A stretch of DNA of 64,000 bases from Streptomycetaceae bacterium (GCA_027490815.1 JAIXXJ010000021.1:124001-188000), one strand, 5' to 3'. Shown: positions 38,050 through 47,527, counted from the stretch's first letter. Translations and numbers: made by a program. The notes: a model not told the origin generated them from the letters alone.

Positions 38050-38388
38050 ATGGCAAGTGCAATTCGTGGAAGTCGTGTTGGTGCCGGCCCAATGGGCGAG
38101 GCAGAACGCGGAGATTCGATTGCTCGCGCCTACGTCTCTTACTGGTGTGCAAATGGACATGAAGTTCGTCCATCTTTTGCAGTAGAAGAGACAGTTGTAA
38201 TCCCAGCTGAATGGGATTGTCCAAAGTGTGGCTACCCTGCAGGCAGAGATCGCAACAATCCGCCCAGCCCCATTAAAAATGAGCCATACAAAACACATCT
38301 TGCATATGTGAAAGAGCGACGTACAGATTCAGAGGGCGAAAGACTTTTAGAAGATGCACTCCGTAGATTACGTGGAGACGACGAGTAA
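38050..38388 (+). CDS. rbpA: RNA polymerase-binding protein RbpA
   Basis: RbpA is an actinobacteria-specific factor that binds the beta subunit and principal sigma factor and stabilises open complexes. The 112-residue protein begins MASAIRGSRVGAGPMGEAERG, the typical basal-linker N-terminus. It has the core WCANGHEVRPSFA and zinc-ligand DCPKCGYPAG motifs and ends in the sigma-interacting region KTHLAYVKERRTDSEGERLLEDAL. AAGGAG lies six bases before the ATG. It converges with pgi across seven bases. It is among the best taxonomic markers in the window. Confidence 0.96.
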   Translation: MASAIRGSRVGAGPMGEAERGDSIARAYVSYWCANGHEVRPSFAVEETVVIPAEWDCPKCGYPAGRDRNNPPSPIKNEPYKTHLAYVKERRTDSEGERLLEDALRRLRGDDE

Positions 38389-38395
38389 GTATTCT

Positions 38396-39931
38396 TTAAA
38401 GCGATTTTGCAGCAGCAATAATCTCTGCGATTCCAGTTTTTCTACTCTTTACGTTTAAGCGAAGTAGAGGATAGTTTCTCTTTGTTAAGGCATTGGCATC
38501 GCCTAATGCTTGCGCAGCAATGAGCGTGCTTAGATCAAATTCTACGCCAGGTATTTTTATCCCTACTTGGTGATCGCCTGTGATTTGAAGAAAAACTCCG
38601 TTTTGTTGTCCGCCTTTATGAAATTGTCCTGTTGAATGCAAAAATCGTGGACCCCAACCAAAAGTGACAGGTCGATCAGCTTTTTCAGACAGTATGGATT
38701 GAAGCTCAACTAGATCTGCGTCATCGAATCTATCAAGATAGGCCATGACAGCGATATAACCATCAGGAGGGACTGATGCAATTAAAAGATTGAGTGCATC
38801 TTTGATGCTTGCACCTTTTCCAAATATCTCAACCGATGCCTCAACATGATCTGCAGTAAATAGCGGCTTTGAACCATTCCACTGGGATAAAAGAGCAGAA
38901 GTTGCATCTTTTGCCTCAGTAACATTTGGCTGATTAAAAGGATCCACCTTAAGAGCAAAGCAAAGTAGGGAAGTGACCCACTCCCAAAGAATAAACTGGG
39001 CCGATAGGCCAGCCTCTACGACTAAATCTGCATGTCCACTAAATGCAACATTAAAGCAGTTGCCTCCATGTACTTCCTTAAAATCTTTCACAACGATTGG
39101 CAATCTTCCAACTTGATTCTTTCCAGTGGATTCGGCAATGAGTTGCTCTATCCAATCACTTAGCCCCGGCATACCGCTGCCAGTGTCATTGAATGCAACG
39201 TACTGTTCACTTTCATATGCAAGCAAGAATGCGATATCGCATACTAGATGGGGATCAAGCAGAAAGGATCTCTTGGCATCATTGGCATCATCTAATAAAA
39301 CCGAAACATCGACTCCGATTAAGGAAGCAGGTACGAGTCCAAAAGCGCTTAGAACACTAAATCGACCACCAACATGAGGATCAGCATTTACTACAGAAAA
39401 TCCATCTTTACGAACCTGATGGTCCAATGGCGAACCAGGGTCGGTTACAAAAACCATGTGTGAAGTGGGTTCTAGTGATTTGTTCCTAAAAGCGGCTTCA
39501 AAGATTGATCGATGAGACATGGTTTCAATAGTCGTGCCTGATTTAGAACTGATAATAACTAAAGTCTTTGCTAAATCATTTGCCAACGCTTTTTGTACAT
39601 GAAATGGATTTGTAGAATCCAAGATGAACAAATCCTTCTCATGAGTTGTCGCAATAACTTCAGGACCTAAAGAGGATCCACCCATCCCGCAAAGAATGAA
39701 AACGGTTTTATCCCGATGTTTTGCTGCAAGAGCATCTAACGTGGGCATTAGTTCACGCGAGTTATCTGGCAGATCTACCCAATTGAGCCTTATTGCAGCT
39801 TCTGCCTGTGCTTGTTTCCCCCATAGCGTGGTGTCTTTCTTGGCCAATCTTGAATGAGCATCTAGTAATGCGTCGTACGCAGGGCAGGATCGATCGATTC
39901 TTCCTACAGCGCCACCACTGACTTTAATCAT
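38396..39931 (-). CDS. pgi: Glucose-6-phosphate isomerase
   Basis: Pgi interconverts glucose 6-phosphate and fructose 6-phosphate. The 511-residue protein has SIS-type sugar isomerase blocks: LCGMGGSSLGPEVIA, ISSKSGTTIETMSHRS, VGGRFSVLSAFGLVPA and the distal FGWGPRFLHSTGQFHKGG. It resembles the actinobacterial form found beside tal rather than the E. coli form. It is last in ctaA-tkt-tal-pgi, and its ATG overlaps the tal stop (ATGA). No glucose-6-phosphate dehydrogenase gene lies in the cluster, so it links the sugar-phosphate shuffle to glycolysis here. Confidence 0.95.
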   Translation of the reverse strand: MIKVSGGAVGRIDRSCPAYDALLDAHSRLAKKDTTLWGKQAQAEAAIRLNWVDLPDNSRELMPTLDALAAKHRDKTVFILCGMGGSSLGPEVIATTHEKDLFILDSTNPFHVQKALANDLAKTLVIISSKSGTTIETMSHRSIFEAAFRNKSLEPTSHMVFVTDPGSPLDHQVRKDGFSVVNADPHVGGRFSVLSAFGLVPASLIGVDVSVLLDDANDAKRSFLLDPHLVCDIAFLLAYESEQYVAFNDTGSGMPGLSDWIEQLIAESTGKNQVGRLPIVVKDFKEVHGGNCFNVAFSGHADLVVEAGLSAQFILWEWVTSLLCFALKVDPFNQPNVTEAKDATSALLSQWNGSKPLFTADHVEASVEIFGKGASIKDALNLLIASVPPDGYIAVMAYLDRFDDADLVELQSILSEKADRPVTFGWGPRFLHSTGQFHKGGQQNGVFLQITGDHQVGIKIPGVEFDLSTLIAAQALGDANALTKRNYPLLRLNVKSRKTGIAEIIAAAKSL

Positions 39932-41013
39932 GATCGCAGGGCGGCTTCAACATTTTTTTGAAGATCTTTCCAAGCTTGTGCAAATTTCTTAACACCATCA
40001 ATTTCAAGTTCAGTGGTGACATTATCGAGGGAAACATTTACATCAGATAATCCCTTGAGCACCTGTACTGCTTCTTGGTAATTGCCGGTAACGGTGTCAC
40101 CGCGCAGAACCCCATGATCAATGAGTGCATCTAATGTGGATTGCGGCATTGTGTTGACAGTATTTGGGGCAATTAACTCCACCACGTAATGCGTATCTGG
40201 ATATGAAGGATCTTTAACGCCTGTTGAAGCCCATAACGGTCTTTGTTTGTGTGCACCCTTGGCTTCCAGCGTTTTCCATGAAGGTGAACTAAATTTCTCT
40301 TCAAATAATTGATATGCCAAATGAGCGTTAGCAATGGCAGCTTTGCCCAAGAGCGACAAAGCGTCGGGTGAACCTATTTCTTTTAATTGGGCATCGATTG
40401 AGGAATCAATCCGGCTAATGAAAAAGGATGCGACTGAGTGTATCTTTGATGGATCGCTGCACTCTTGCACACCTTTCATGAATGCATCAATTACTTGACC
40501 ATAACGCTTGATAGAAAAAATCAAAGTTACGTTAACGCTTATTCCAGCCGCCAGGAGCGCTGTGATTGCTGGCAAGCCCTCTATTGTTGCTGGCACTTTT
40601 ATCATCACATTAGCTCTGTCGATAATTTTCCAGAGTTTTTGACCAGCGTTAATGGTTGCTTGTGTGTCATGCGCAAGAGTTGGGTCTACCTCGATACTGA
40701 CGCGTCCATCTACGCCATTGCTGCTCTTATAAATTGGATATAAAAGATCACAAGCAGCGCGAACATCATCTGTCGTCAATTTTTCGATGACGTCATCAAC
40801 CGAAGAGCCCGTCATGAGTTTGATGTCTTTTGAATATTCAGAGCCAGAGCTTATTGCCGAACTAAATATGCTGGGATTGGTCGTGACACCCACAACGGCC
40901 GATGTCGCGATTCGGGATGGTAAGGAATGAGAATCAGATCCCGTAATTTTCGCCCTAGATAAATCATCCAGCCAGATGGAAGTGGGAGAGTTCTTTAGTT
41001 CCTCTAATTTCAT
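39928..41013 (-). CDS. tal: Transaldolase
   Basis: Transaldolase moves a dihydroxyacetone unit between sugar phosphates in the non-oxidative pentose phosphate pathway. The 361-residue protein starts with SIWLDDLSRAKI and VGVTTNPSIFSSAI. The Schiff-base lysine lies in NVMIKVPATIEGLPAI, and RPLWASTGVKDPSYPDTHYV closes the active site. The length matches the long actinobacterial/cyanobacterial class. It overlaps tkt by ATGA upstream and pgi by ATGA downstream. It is not fused to pgi, unlike some bacterial tal-pgi proteins. Confidence 0.97.
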   Translation of the reverse strand: MKLEELKNSPTSIWLDDLSRAKITGSDSHSLPSRIATSAVVGVTTNPSIFSSAISSGSEYSKDIKLMTGSSVDDVIEKLTTDDVRAACDLLYPIYKSSNGVDGRVSIEVDPTLAHDTQATINAGQKLWKIIDRANVMIKVPATIEGLPAITALLAAGISVNVTLIFSIKRYGQVIDAFMKGVQECSDPSKIHSVASFFISRIDSSIDAQLKEIGSPDALSLLGKAAIANAHLAYQLFEEKFSSPSWKTLEAKGAHKQRPLWASTGVKDPSYPDTHYVVELIAPNTVNTMPQSTLDALIDHGVLRGDTVTGNYQEAVQVLKGLSDVNVSLDNVTTELEIDGVKKFAQAWKDLQKNVEAALRS

Positions 41014-43055
41014 TTTAGAATCCCTTTTACCTGGGCAACGACATTCTCTACGGAAAACCCAAATTCCTTGAAGAGCTTTTTTGCATCCGCTGATGCTCCG
41101 TAATGTTCTAGTGATATTGCCAAGCCTCTATCACCGATGTACCTATGCCATCCTTGTGAAATTCCCACCTCGATACTTACTTTAATGACATCAGGAGGCA
41201 AGACACTATCTTTGTACGTTTGCTCCTGCTCATCAAACCATTCAAGGCAAGGCGCGCTTACGACCCTTACTTGTATACCTTGCGATTCAAGGGCAATCGC
41301 AGAATCGATTGCAAGACTAACTTCAGAACCAGTCGCAATGAGAATGACGCGAGGTTTATCTGCATCCTTTAGTACATATGCACCTTTTGAAACATTGTCT
41401 GCAGAGTTGTAAATGGTTCGATCAAGAACAGGAAGATTTTGCCGAGAAAGTAAAATGCCAGCGGGGCGATTACGTGTGATTATTGTTTTCCATGCCTGGG
41501 CAACTTCATTTGCATCTCCTGGGCGCACCACATCTAAACCTGGGATGGCGCGTAATGCGGCAAAGTGTTCAATCGGTTGGTGCGTAGGCCCATCTTCGCC
41601 CACTCCTATTGAATCGTGTGTCCACACAAAAATAGAGCCAATATTCATTAATGCCGCTAATCGCACTGCTGGACGCATGTAGTCGCTAAATACTGCAAAA
41701 GTTCCACCAAAACTGCGCGTTAAACCATGGAGTGTTATTCCGTTGAGAATTGCACCCATTGCATGTTCTCTAATTCCGAAATGAATTATGCGACCATAGG
41801 GATTTGCGTTGGCAATTGAACTTGTTGGCGGCAAGAAGGATTGAGCGCCATTAATGCTTGTATTATTTGAACCAGCTAGATCTGCTGAACCACCCCAAAA
41901 CTCGGGTAGTTGCTCTGCAATTGCGTTGATTACTTCACCTGAGGCCGCGCGAGTTGCTAAATCTTTTCCTGGCGCAAAGACCGGAATATTTTGATGCCAT
42001 TTACTTGGCAGTTCCTTTTTCCTCAAGCGCGCTAGTAGTGCAGCTTTTTCTGGCTGAGCTGTTTTCCAAGTTTCAAAGGATTTTTCCCATGCAATTCTGT
42101 TAGTCGCGCTGCGCTCGAGTAGTTTTCTAGCATGTGTAAGCACCTCTGCTGGCATTGCAAAAACTTCCTCAGGATTTAACCCTAGGACTTGCTTCGTGGC
42201 TTTTATCTCATCGGTTCCCAGCGCAGAACCATGCGAAGCAGCTGTTCCTTGCGCCTTTGGCGCAGGCCATGCAATTACAGATTTCATTCGAATCAATGTT
42301 GGTCGGTTCAATTCTGCCTTTGCTGCATCCATAGCGGCGTCAAGTGCGACAAGATCGACATCACCATTAGCTTGTGCTGCTACGTCGATTACATGCCAAC
42401 CGTAGGAGAGGTAGCGAGCTGATACATCTTCAGTGAAAGCATTATGCGTGTCACCTTCAATTGAAATTCTGTTGTCATCATAAATAACATTGAGAGATCC
42501 AAGACTTTGTGTCCCAGCCAATGATGATGCCTCTGCGCTAACACCTTCTTGTAAGTCACCATCTGAGCAGATAACCCAGATCCGGTGATCAAATATGGAC
42601 TTGGATTGCGGTGTATCTGGATCGAGCAAACCTCGTTCAAATCGCGCTGCCATAGCCATACCTACGGCTGTTGCAACACCTTGACCTAATGGACCAGTTG
42701 TCATCTCGACTCCAGCGGTATGACCAAACTCTGGATGACCTGGAGTTAGAGAGCCCCACGTTCTAAAACTTTCTAGATCTTTCATCTCAAGCCCATAGCC
42801 ACTCAAGAAAAGTTGAATGTATAAAGTCAGTGACGAGTGACCACATGAAAGAATAAATCGATCACGGCCTAACCATTGCGGATCAGAAGGATCGTGAACT
42901 AAATGTCGTTGAAAAAGCGTGTAAGCAACGGGGGCAAGAGACATTGCAGTACCTGGATGTCCATTTCCTACCTTTTGAACAGCATCAGCAGCTAGCGCTC
43001 TGGCATAGGAAACAGCTTGATCATCAAGGTTCGTCCAACCCGCTGGTGTACTCAT
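41010..43055 (-). CDS. tkt: Transketolase
   Basis: Transketolase is the TPP enzyme that transfers two-carbon units between sugar phosphates. I place the start at 43055 (MSTPAGWTNL), which overlaps the ctaA stop (ATGA); the longer track start at 43109 lies inside ctaA. It is 681 residues with N-terminal KVGNGHPGTAMSLAP, TPP motif CSDGDLQEGVSAEASSLAG, the central VFSDYMRPAVRLAAL, THDSIGVGEDGPTHQPIEH and the C-terminal IGDRGLAISLEHYGASA. Expression is probably coupled to heme A synthase upstream and to tal and pgi downstream. Confidence 0.97.
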   Translation of the reverse strand: MSTPAGWTNLDDQAVSYARALAADAVQKVGNGHPGTAMSLAPVAYTLFQRHLVHDPSDPQWLGRDRFILSCGHSSLTLYIQLFLSGYGLEMKDLESFRTWGSLTPGHPEFGHTAGVEMTTGPLGQGVATAVGMAMAARFERGLLDPDTPQSKSIFDHRIWVICSDGDLQEGVSAEASSLAGTQSLGSLNVIYDDNRISIEGDTHNAFTEDVSARYLSYGWHVIDVAAQANGDVDLVALDAAMDAAKAELNRPTLIRMKSVIAWPAPKAQGTAASHGSALGTDEIKATKQVLGLNPEEVFAMPAEVLTHARKLLERSATNRIAWEKSFETWKTAQPEKAALLARLRKKELPSKWHQNIPVFAPGKDLATRAASGEVINAIAEQLPEFWGGSADLAGSNNTSINGAQSFLPPTSSIANANPYGRIIHFGIREHAMGAILNGITLHGLTRSFGGTFAVFSDYMRPAVRLAALMNIGSIFVWTHDSIGVGEDGPTHQPIEHFAALRAIPGLDVVRPGDANEVAQAWKTIITRNRPAGILLSRQNLPVLDRTIYNSADNVSKGAYVLKDADKPRVILIATGSEVSLAIDSAIALESQGIQVRVVSAPCLEWFDEQEQTYKDSVLPPDVIKVSIEVGISQGWHRYIGDRGLAISLEHYGASADAKKLFKEFGFSVENVVAQVKGILK

Positions 43056-43948
43056 TTTGCATCCATTCTTATTCTCGAGGATAAAAACACTCTCCAGGCA
43101 CTTATCCAAAGGACTGCGGCTCCCAGTAGGTGTAGGCCAACTATTAGGGCAGGGACCCCTAAGAAATATTGAACATAACCAATAATGCCTTGTGCAAGGG
43201 CAATTATTGTGAATGTGCGAAGCTTGATTTTTGTTTGGGATGAAGTGCCTACTGCAACAAAGAAAGCAATAGTTATACCAAAAAGAAAAATTACAAAGTC
43301 AGCGTGCAGAATCGCGACAGTTCGAATATCAAATGTAAAGCGCTCAGCTTGCGCGTCGCCAGCATGAGGTCCAGAACCAGTTACCACCGTGCCAAGAATC
43401 ATCACAATAAACATGACTGAGATATGTAATCGAGCAAGTGATTTGGTTAACTTGCTGCTCGCGATATCGATTGATGGTTCAAACCGCCGAATGTGAATTG
43501 ATGTAGCACCTGCTATCAAGACCATCGAGAGCAAGAGATGCAAAGCAACCGTTATTGGATGTAATCCAGTCAGGACTGTAATTCCGCCTAATATTCCTTG
43601 ACCAAAAATTCCTAAAAACTGTCCCATGGCTAGTGATCGAAGGTCTCGTCTTCCACTTTTTAACACACTAATTATAAGAACTAAGGATGCTAGAACGAGT
43701 GCGAAGGTCAGCATTCGATTTCCAAATTCAATCCATACGTTAAGTACTGGTTCGGCTTGATGGGGAACCGGGGTGTAGGAACCTGGCGTGCATTCAGGCC
43801 ATGTTGGACAACCAAGACCCGATCCCGTTAAACGAACTGCTCCACCTGTTACAACGAGGGCAGCCTGCAAAAAGAGTAGGACTGTGCTTGCTGGAATGAG
43901 AACCCGAGCTGCCGAAAATCTGGGCCTTGCCACTGCGAAACGGGACAT
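43052..43948 (-). CDS. ctaA: Heme A synthase (CtaA/Cox15 family)
   Basis: CtaA oxidises the C8 methyl of heme O to the formyl group of heme A for aa3-type cytochrome oxidase. The 298-residue protein has about eight hydrophobic helices. The VVTGGAVRLTGSGLGCPTWPEC loop holds the cysteine pair, and conserved histidines lie in TGLHPITVALHLLLS, VVTGSGPHAGD and VGLHLLGAAVLW. It leads the ctaA-tkt-tal-pgi operon and is divergent from sufR across 81 bases. SURF1 at 52.2 kb, another aa3 assembly factor, supports an aa3 oxidase. The farnesyltransferase gene ctaB, often next to tkt in actinobacteria, is absent here. Confidence 0.95.
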   Translation of the reverse strand: MSRFAVARPRFSAARVLIPASTVLLFLQAALVVTGGAVRLTGSGLGCPTWPECTPGSYTPVPHQAEPVLNVWIEFGNRMLTFALVLASLVLIISVLKSGRRDLRSLAMGQFLGIFGQGILGGITVLTGLHPITVALHLLLSMVLIAGATSIHIRRFEPSIDIASSKLTKSLARLHISVMFIVMILGTVVTGSGPHAGDAQAERFTFDIRTVAILHADFVIFLFGITIAFFVAVGTSSQTKIKLRTFTIIALAQGIIGYVQYFLGVPALIVGLHLLGAAVLWISAWRVFLSSRIRMDAK

Positions 43949-43954
43949 GGGGCA

Positions 43955-43960
43955 AGCCTA
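43955..43960 (-). promoter_or_regulatory. -10 box (TAGGCT) of the ctaA operon
   Basis: On the minus strand TAGGCT ends six bases before the ATG at 43948. It is identical in sequence and spacing class to the boxes of uvrB and the VIT1-family gene. Confidence 0.55.
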
Positions 43961-43997
43961 TTGACTGCGGGCATGGGCGCGTTCCAACTGGCAAGAG

Positions 43998-44022
43998 GTG
44001 TCGAATTACGACACAATAGTGT
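43998..44022. promoter_or_regulatory. sufR promoter -10 box with overlapping operator-like inverted repeats
   Basis: TAGTGT at 44017-44022 ends seven bases before the ATG at 44030. Immediately upstream GTGTCG and CGACAC form a perfect inverted repeat around AATTA (43998-44014). The ACAC of that repeat also forms a second one with the GTGT in the -10 box (ACAC-AATA-GTGT, 44011-44022). A protein on these sites would cover the core promoter. Autorepression by Fe-S-bound SufR is the obvious inference. Confidence 0.65.
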
Positions 44023-44029
44023 TGTGAAA

Positions 44030-44722
44030 ATGACAGGATCGATGGTAGCCGGTGATGACGTCCGCACACGCGACCTTGTAGCACGATCGATTCTAGAAAA
44101 TGGTCCTTCCACTGCGGCAATCCTCGGCGAACGTCTAGCCCTCACACCTACAGGAATTCGCAGACACCTGGAACTTCTAATCGCAGATGGATTAATTGAG
44201 GCACGCGAACCTAGATCTGCTGCAATTCGCGGAAGAGGCAGACCATCAAAAGTATTTGTTATGTCAGATAAAGGTAGAGGTCAGTTTGAGCATTCTTACG
44301 ATGACTTGGCTGTAGCTGCCCTTAAGTTTATGTCCTCACAATCTGGTGAGCAATTAGTTGATCAATTTGCCCAATCTCGGGCAGATGACATTGAACGAAA
44401 AGCATTGGATTCAATTGCAAAGAGTTCAAACAAAACTGCAGCCCTTGCTTCGTTCTTAACTGAACAGGGATATGCAGCAAGCGTGGACAACAAGCCGATT
44501 GGTCAGGAACTTATTCAGCATCACTGCCCAATTGCTCACGTGGCCGCAGAATTCCCACAGCTCTGCGAAGCAGAAACCACTGCACTTTCCAGAGTTTTAG
44601 GCACTCACGTGCAACGTCTTGCAACTATTGCCCACGGTGATGGTGTTTGCACAACTTTTATTCCAAAATCTTCCACAACTACAAGCAGATCGAAAACATC
44701 ACGAAACGGGGAACGCGCATGA
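44030..44722 (+). CDS. sufR: SufR-type Fe-S-sensing transcriptional regulator
   Basis: This is the probable repressor of the suf operon, switching with the state of a bound Fe-S cluster. The 230-residue protein has an N-terminal winged helix (about 10-90: [49 protein letters not shown]). A C-terminal cluster domain carries cysteines in [20 protein letters not shown] and [13 protein letters not shown] 44030 is chosen because TAGTGT lies seven bases upstream; GTG 44024 is an alternative. The track start at 43961 would run through ctaA's promoter. It overlaps sufB by ATGA. Operator-like repeats cover its own promoter. Confidence 0.93.
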   Translation: MTGSMVAGDDVRTRDLVARSILENGPSTAAILGERLALTPTGIRRHLELLIADGLIEAREPRSAAIRGRGRPSKVFVMSDKGRGQFEHSYDDLAVAALKFMSSQSGEQLVDQFAQSRADDIERKALDSIAKSSNKTAALASFLTEQGYAASVDNKPIGQELIQHHCPIAHVAAEFPQLCEAETTALSRVLGTHVQRLATIAHGDGVCTTFIPKSSTTTSRSKTSRNGERA

Positions 44723-46128
44723 CTACAGCACATCCAGAGCTAGAGGGTCTTGGCAACTATGAGTATGGTTGGTCAGATAAAAGCGAAATTGGAGAGAATG
44801 CTAAGCGCGGCATCAATGAGGATGTTGTTCGCGATATTTCAGCCAAGAAATCAGAACCGGCCTGGATGCTTGAGCTTCGACTCAAGGGGCTTTCACTCTT
44901 TGAAAAAAAGCCAATGCCAAACTGGGGTTCTGATCTATCTGGAATATTTTTCGACACCATTAAGTATTTTGTTCGCTCCACTGAAAAGCAGGCAACAACT
45001 TGGGATGACCTACCAGATGAGATCAAAAATACTTATGATCGTTTAGGTATTCCAGAAGCAGAAAAGCAACGTTTAGTCTCAGGTGTTGCTGCCCAATATG
45101 AATCTGAAGTTGTTTATCACTCAATTCGTGAAGATCTAGAAGCACAGGGAGTAATTTTCCTCGATACAGATACTGCTTTGAAAGAGCACCCCGAACTCTT
45201 CAAAGAGTATTTTGGAACAGTTATTCCAGTTGGAGACAATAAGTTTGCAGCTCTTAACACGTCTGTTTGGTCAGGCGGGTCATTCATCTACGTACCAAAG
45301 GGCGTTCACGTAGATATTCCTTTGCAGGCCTACTTCCGAATTAACACGGAGAACATGGGTCAGTTCGAAAGAACGTTGATCATCGCTGATGAGGATTCTT
45401 ACATTCACTACGTAGAGGGCTGTACAGCGCCAATCTATAAGTCAGACTCGCTTCACTCTGCAGTTGTTGAGATTATTGTTAAAAAGGGTGCACGCGTTCG
45501 CTATACAACAATTCAAAATTGGTCAAACAATGTTTACAACTTGGTGACCAAGCGCGCAACATGTGCAGAAGGTGCAACTATGGAATGGGTTGATGGAAAC
45601 ATCGGCTCGAAAGTAACTATGAAGTACCCAGCTATTTTCTTGATGGGACCCCATGCAAAGGGTGAAACTCTTTCACTTGCATTTGCCGGCGAAGGTCAAC
45701 ACCAAGATTCGGGTGCGAAGATGGTTCACGCCGCTCCTTACACATCTTCATCGGTTATCTCTAAATCAGTAGCCCGCGGTGGCGGTCGTACTTCTTATAG
45801 AGGTCTGGTGCAAGTACAAGAGGGTGCACATCATTCAAAGAGCACCGTTAAGTGCGATGCATTGTTGGTAGACACAATTTCACGATCTGATACTTATCCC
45901 TATGTTGATATTCGCGAAGATGATGTGTCTATGGGCCATGAAGCAACTGTTTCAAAAGTTAGTGATGATCAGCTCTTTTATCTGATGTCACGAGGACTAA
46001 ATGAAGACGAAGCCATGGCCATGATCGTTCGTGGATTCATCGAACCGATTGCTCGTGAACTTCCTATGGAGTACGCACTTGAACTCAATAGATTAATTGA
46101 ACTTCAGATGGAAGGTGCCGTAGGTTAA
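44719..46128 (+). CDS. sufB: Fe-S cluster assembly protein SufB
   Basis: SufB is the scaffold subunit of SufBCD on which nascent Fe-S clusters form. The true start is ATG 44719, overlapping the sufR stop, with GGGGAA upstream; the track start at 44647 is inside sufR. It is 469 residues: N-terminal [18 protein letters not shown], the middle [26 protein letters not shown] and [13 protein letters not shown] with the conserved cysteine. The beta-helix end is [22 protein letters not shown]. No intein is inserted, unlike some mycobacterial SufB. It overlaps sufD by one base. Confidence 0.98.
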   Translation: MTTAHPELEGLGNYEYGWSDKSEIGENAKRGINEDVVRDISAKKSEPAWMLELRLKGLSLFEKKPMPNWGSDLSGIFFDTIKYFVRSTEKQATTWDDLPDEIKNTYDRLGIPEAEKQRLVSGVAAQYESEVVYHSIREDLEAQGVIFLDTDTALKEHPELFKEYFGTVIPVGDNKFAALNTSVWSGGSFIYVPKGVHVDIPLQAYFRINTENMGQFERTLIIADEDSYIHYVEGCTAPIYKSDSLHSAVVEIIVKKGARVRYTTIQNWSNNVYNLVTKRATCAEGATMEWVDGNIGSKVTMKYPAIFLMGPHAKGETLSLAFAGEGQHQDSGAKMVHAAPYTSSSVISKSVARGGGRTSYRGLVQVQEGAHHSKSTVKCDALLVDTISRSDTYPYVDIREDDVSMGHEATVSKVSDDQLFYLMSRGLNEDEAMAMIVRGFIEPIARELPMEYALELNRLIELQMEGAVG

Positions 46129-47216
46129 TGTCAGTTTTAACAACAAACTATCTCACCCCTTCTGGTCGAGAAGAGGCGTGGAGATTTACTCCACTCAAAC
46201 GCCTTCATGGACTACATGATGGTGTTGCAGTTATTTCAGATCGCATATCTCTTTGCGTCAAAAATGGATTACCTAAAGGTGTTTCTTTTACTCGTGAAGA
46301 TTTAGATCCTCTTGCCCAAAGCGATGATGTGATTATTGAACGAATTAGGGGTGCTTCAAAGAGCGTTTCTCATTTATCTATTGCAGCAAACTCTGAAATC
46401 GCCGAACCAGTCTTTCTATCTAGATCTAAAGGGGCTGTTGATACAGCTGAATTCTCACGCGTGAGAATTACTTTGGGAGCAAATGCCAGAGCCACGGTTA
46501 TAGTTGAAAACACAACAGATACAGTTCTGGCTGAAGATTTGGAAATATCTTTAGCGCCAGGTTCTGATTTAAAGTTTGTAACTATTCAAGAGTTTGAATC
46601 CAAATCTGTTTACACGGCAAGACATCACGCAGTAATCGACAAAGATGCAGTCTTCAAGTCAGTAACAGTTACCGTTGGGGGAGATGTCGTACGAATACTT
46701 CCAACAGTTGAATTTATTGCTCCAGGAGCATCAGCTAATCTCTTAGGTGTTTACTTTGCAACTGCTGGGCAATTCTTTGAACATCGTATTCACGTCGATC
46801 ACGCCGTGCCTCACGCAAAATCAAATGTTAATTACAAGGGCGCACTTGCTGGGCAAGATGCACACACTGTATGGATCGGTGACGTACTTATTCGTGCTGC
46901 TGCAGAAGGCACTGATACATATGAGCTCAATCGAAATTTACTTCTGAGCGATGGGGCTCGAGCTGATTCAGTACCGAACTTAGAGATTGAAACTGGGGAG
47001 ATTATTGGAGCGGGTCACGCAAGTACGACGGGCCGTTTTGATGATGAGCAACTTTTCTATTTAATGTCTAGAGGAATCTCGGTGAACGATGCTAGACGAC
47101 TTGTGGTGCGAGGATTTTTCAATGAGATAGTTCTAGAGATCGGGGATCAAGTAGTCCAGGATCGAATCATGGATCGAATTGATTCTGAGTTAGAAAAGGC
47201 GGCGAGTGATGTCTGA
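46128..47216 (+). CDS. sufD: Fe-S cluster assembly protein SufD
   Basis: SufD partners SufB in the SufBC2D scaffold and helps iron entry. The 362-residue protein opens TPSGREEAWRFTPLKRL, the usual SufD N-terminus. It has the parallel beta-helix core (HRIHVDHAVPHAKSNVNYKGAL, NRNLLLSDGARADSVPNLEIE) and closes with [23 protein letters not shown], where the conserved SufD histidine lies. It starts on the last base of sufB (TAATG) and overlaps the following Rieske gene by eight bases. Confidence 0.97.
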   Translation: MSVLTTNYLTPSGREEAWRFTPLKRLHGLHDGVAVISDRISLCVKNGLPKGVSFTREDLDPLAQSDDVIIERIRGASKSVSHLSIAANSEIAEPVFLSRSKGAVDTAEFSRVRITLGANARATVIVENTTDTVLAEDLEISLAPGSDLKFVTIQEFESKSVYTARHHAVIDKDAVFKSVTVTVGGDVVRILPTVEFIAPGASANLLGVYFATAGQFFEHRIHVDHAVPHAKSNVNYKGALAGQDAHTVWIGDVLIRAAAEGTDTYELNRNLLLSDGARADSVPNLEIETGEIIGAGHASTTGRFDDEQLFYLMSRGISVNDARRLVVRGFFNEIVLEIGDQVVQDRIMDRIDSELEKAASDV

Positions 47217-47505
47217 TTTGCAGCTTGACCAGATTCATGAGGGAAAACCAGTTCTCCTGGAAAAAAATGGGAAATCTATCTGTGTTGCACGAGTGGGTCA
47301 GGAAGTTTTCGCTGTCGCAGATACATGTTCGCATTCAGAGGCTTCACTGTCTGAAGGCGATACAAATGGTTTCAAGATTGAATGTTGGCTTCATGGAGCA
47401 GAGTTTGATCTGCGAACCGGCGAAGCTTTGACATTACCTGCAAATATTGCGCTGGAAACTTATTCGGTAAAGATAGACGGAAATTCCGTCACGGTAGAGA
47501 TTTAG
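47209..47505 (+). CDS. Rieske-type [2Fe-2S] ferredoxin of the suf operon
   Basis: The 98-residue Rieske-fold electron carrier has both ligand pairs: Cys40-His42 (TCSHSEASLSEG) and Cys59-His62 (ECWLHGAEFD). This type of small non-heme ferredoxin lies between sufD and sufC in many actinobacterial suf operons. A role in delivering electrons for cluster assembly or oxygenases is inferred. ATG 47209 overlaps the end of sufD; the GTG at 47206 is a less likely start. No membrane anchor is present, so it should be cytoplasmic. Confidence 0.93.
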   Translation: MSDLQLDQIHEGKPVLLEKNGKSICVARVGQEVFAVADTCSHSEASLSEGDTNGFKIECWLHGAEFDLRTGEALTLPANIALETYSVKIDGNSVTVEI

Positions 47506-47527
47506 TTACTAGAGAGAAGAGAAGAAG

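Noticed and set aside
39928-39931. tal-pgi bifunctional fusion
   Set aside because: The genes overlap by ATGA in different frames with a proper stop codon, so they are coupled but separate.
44647-44718. N-terminal extension of SufB in the ORF track
   Set aside because: These codons are out-of-frame sufR sequence; the ATG at 44719 with the ATGA overlap gives the conserved N-terminus.
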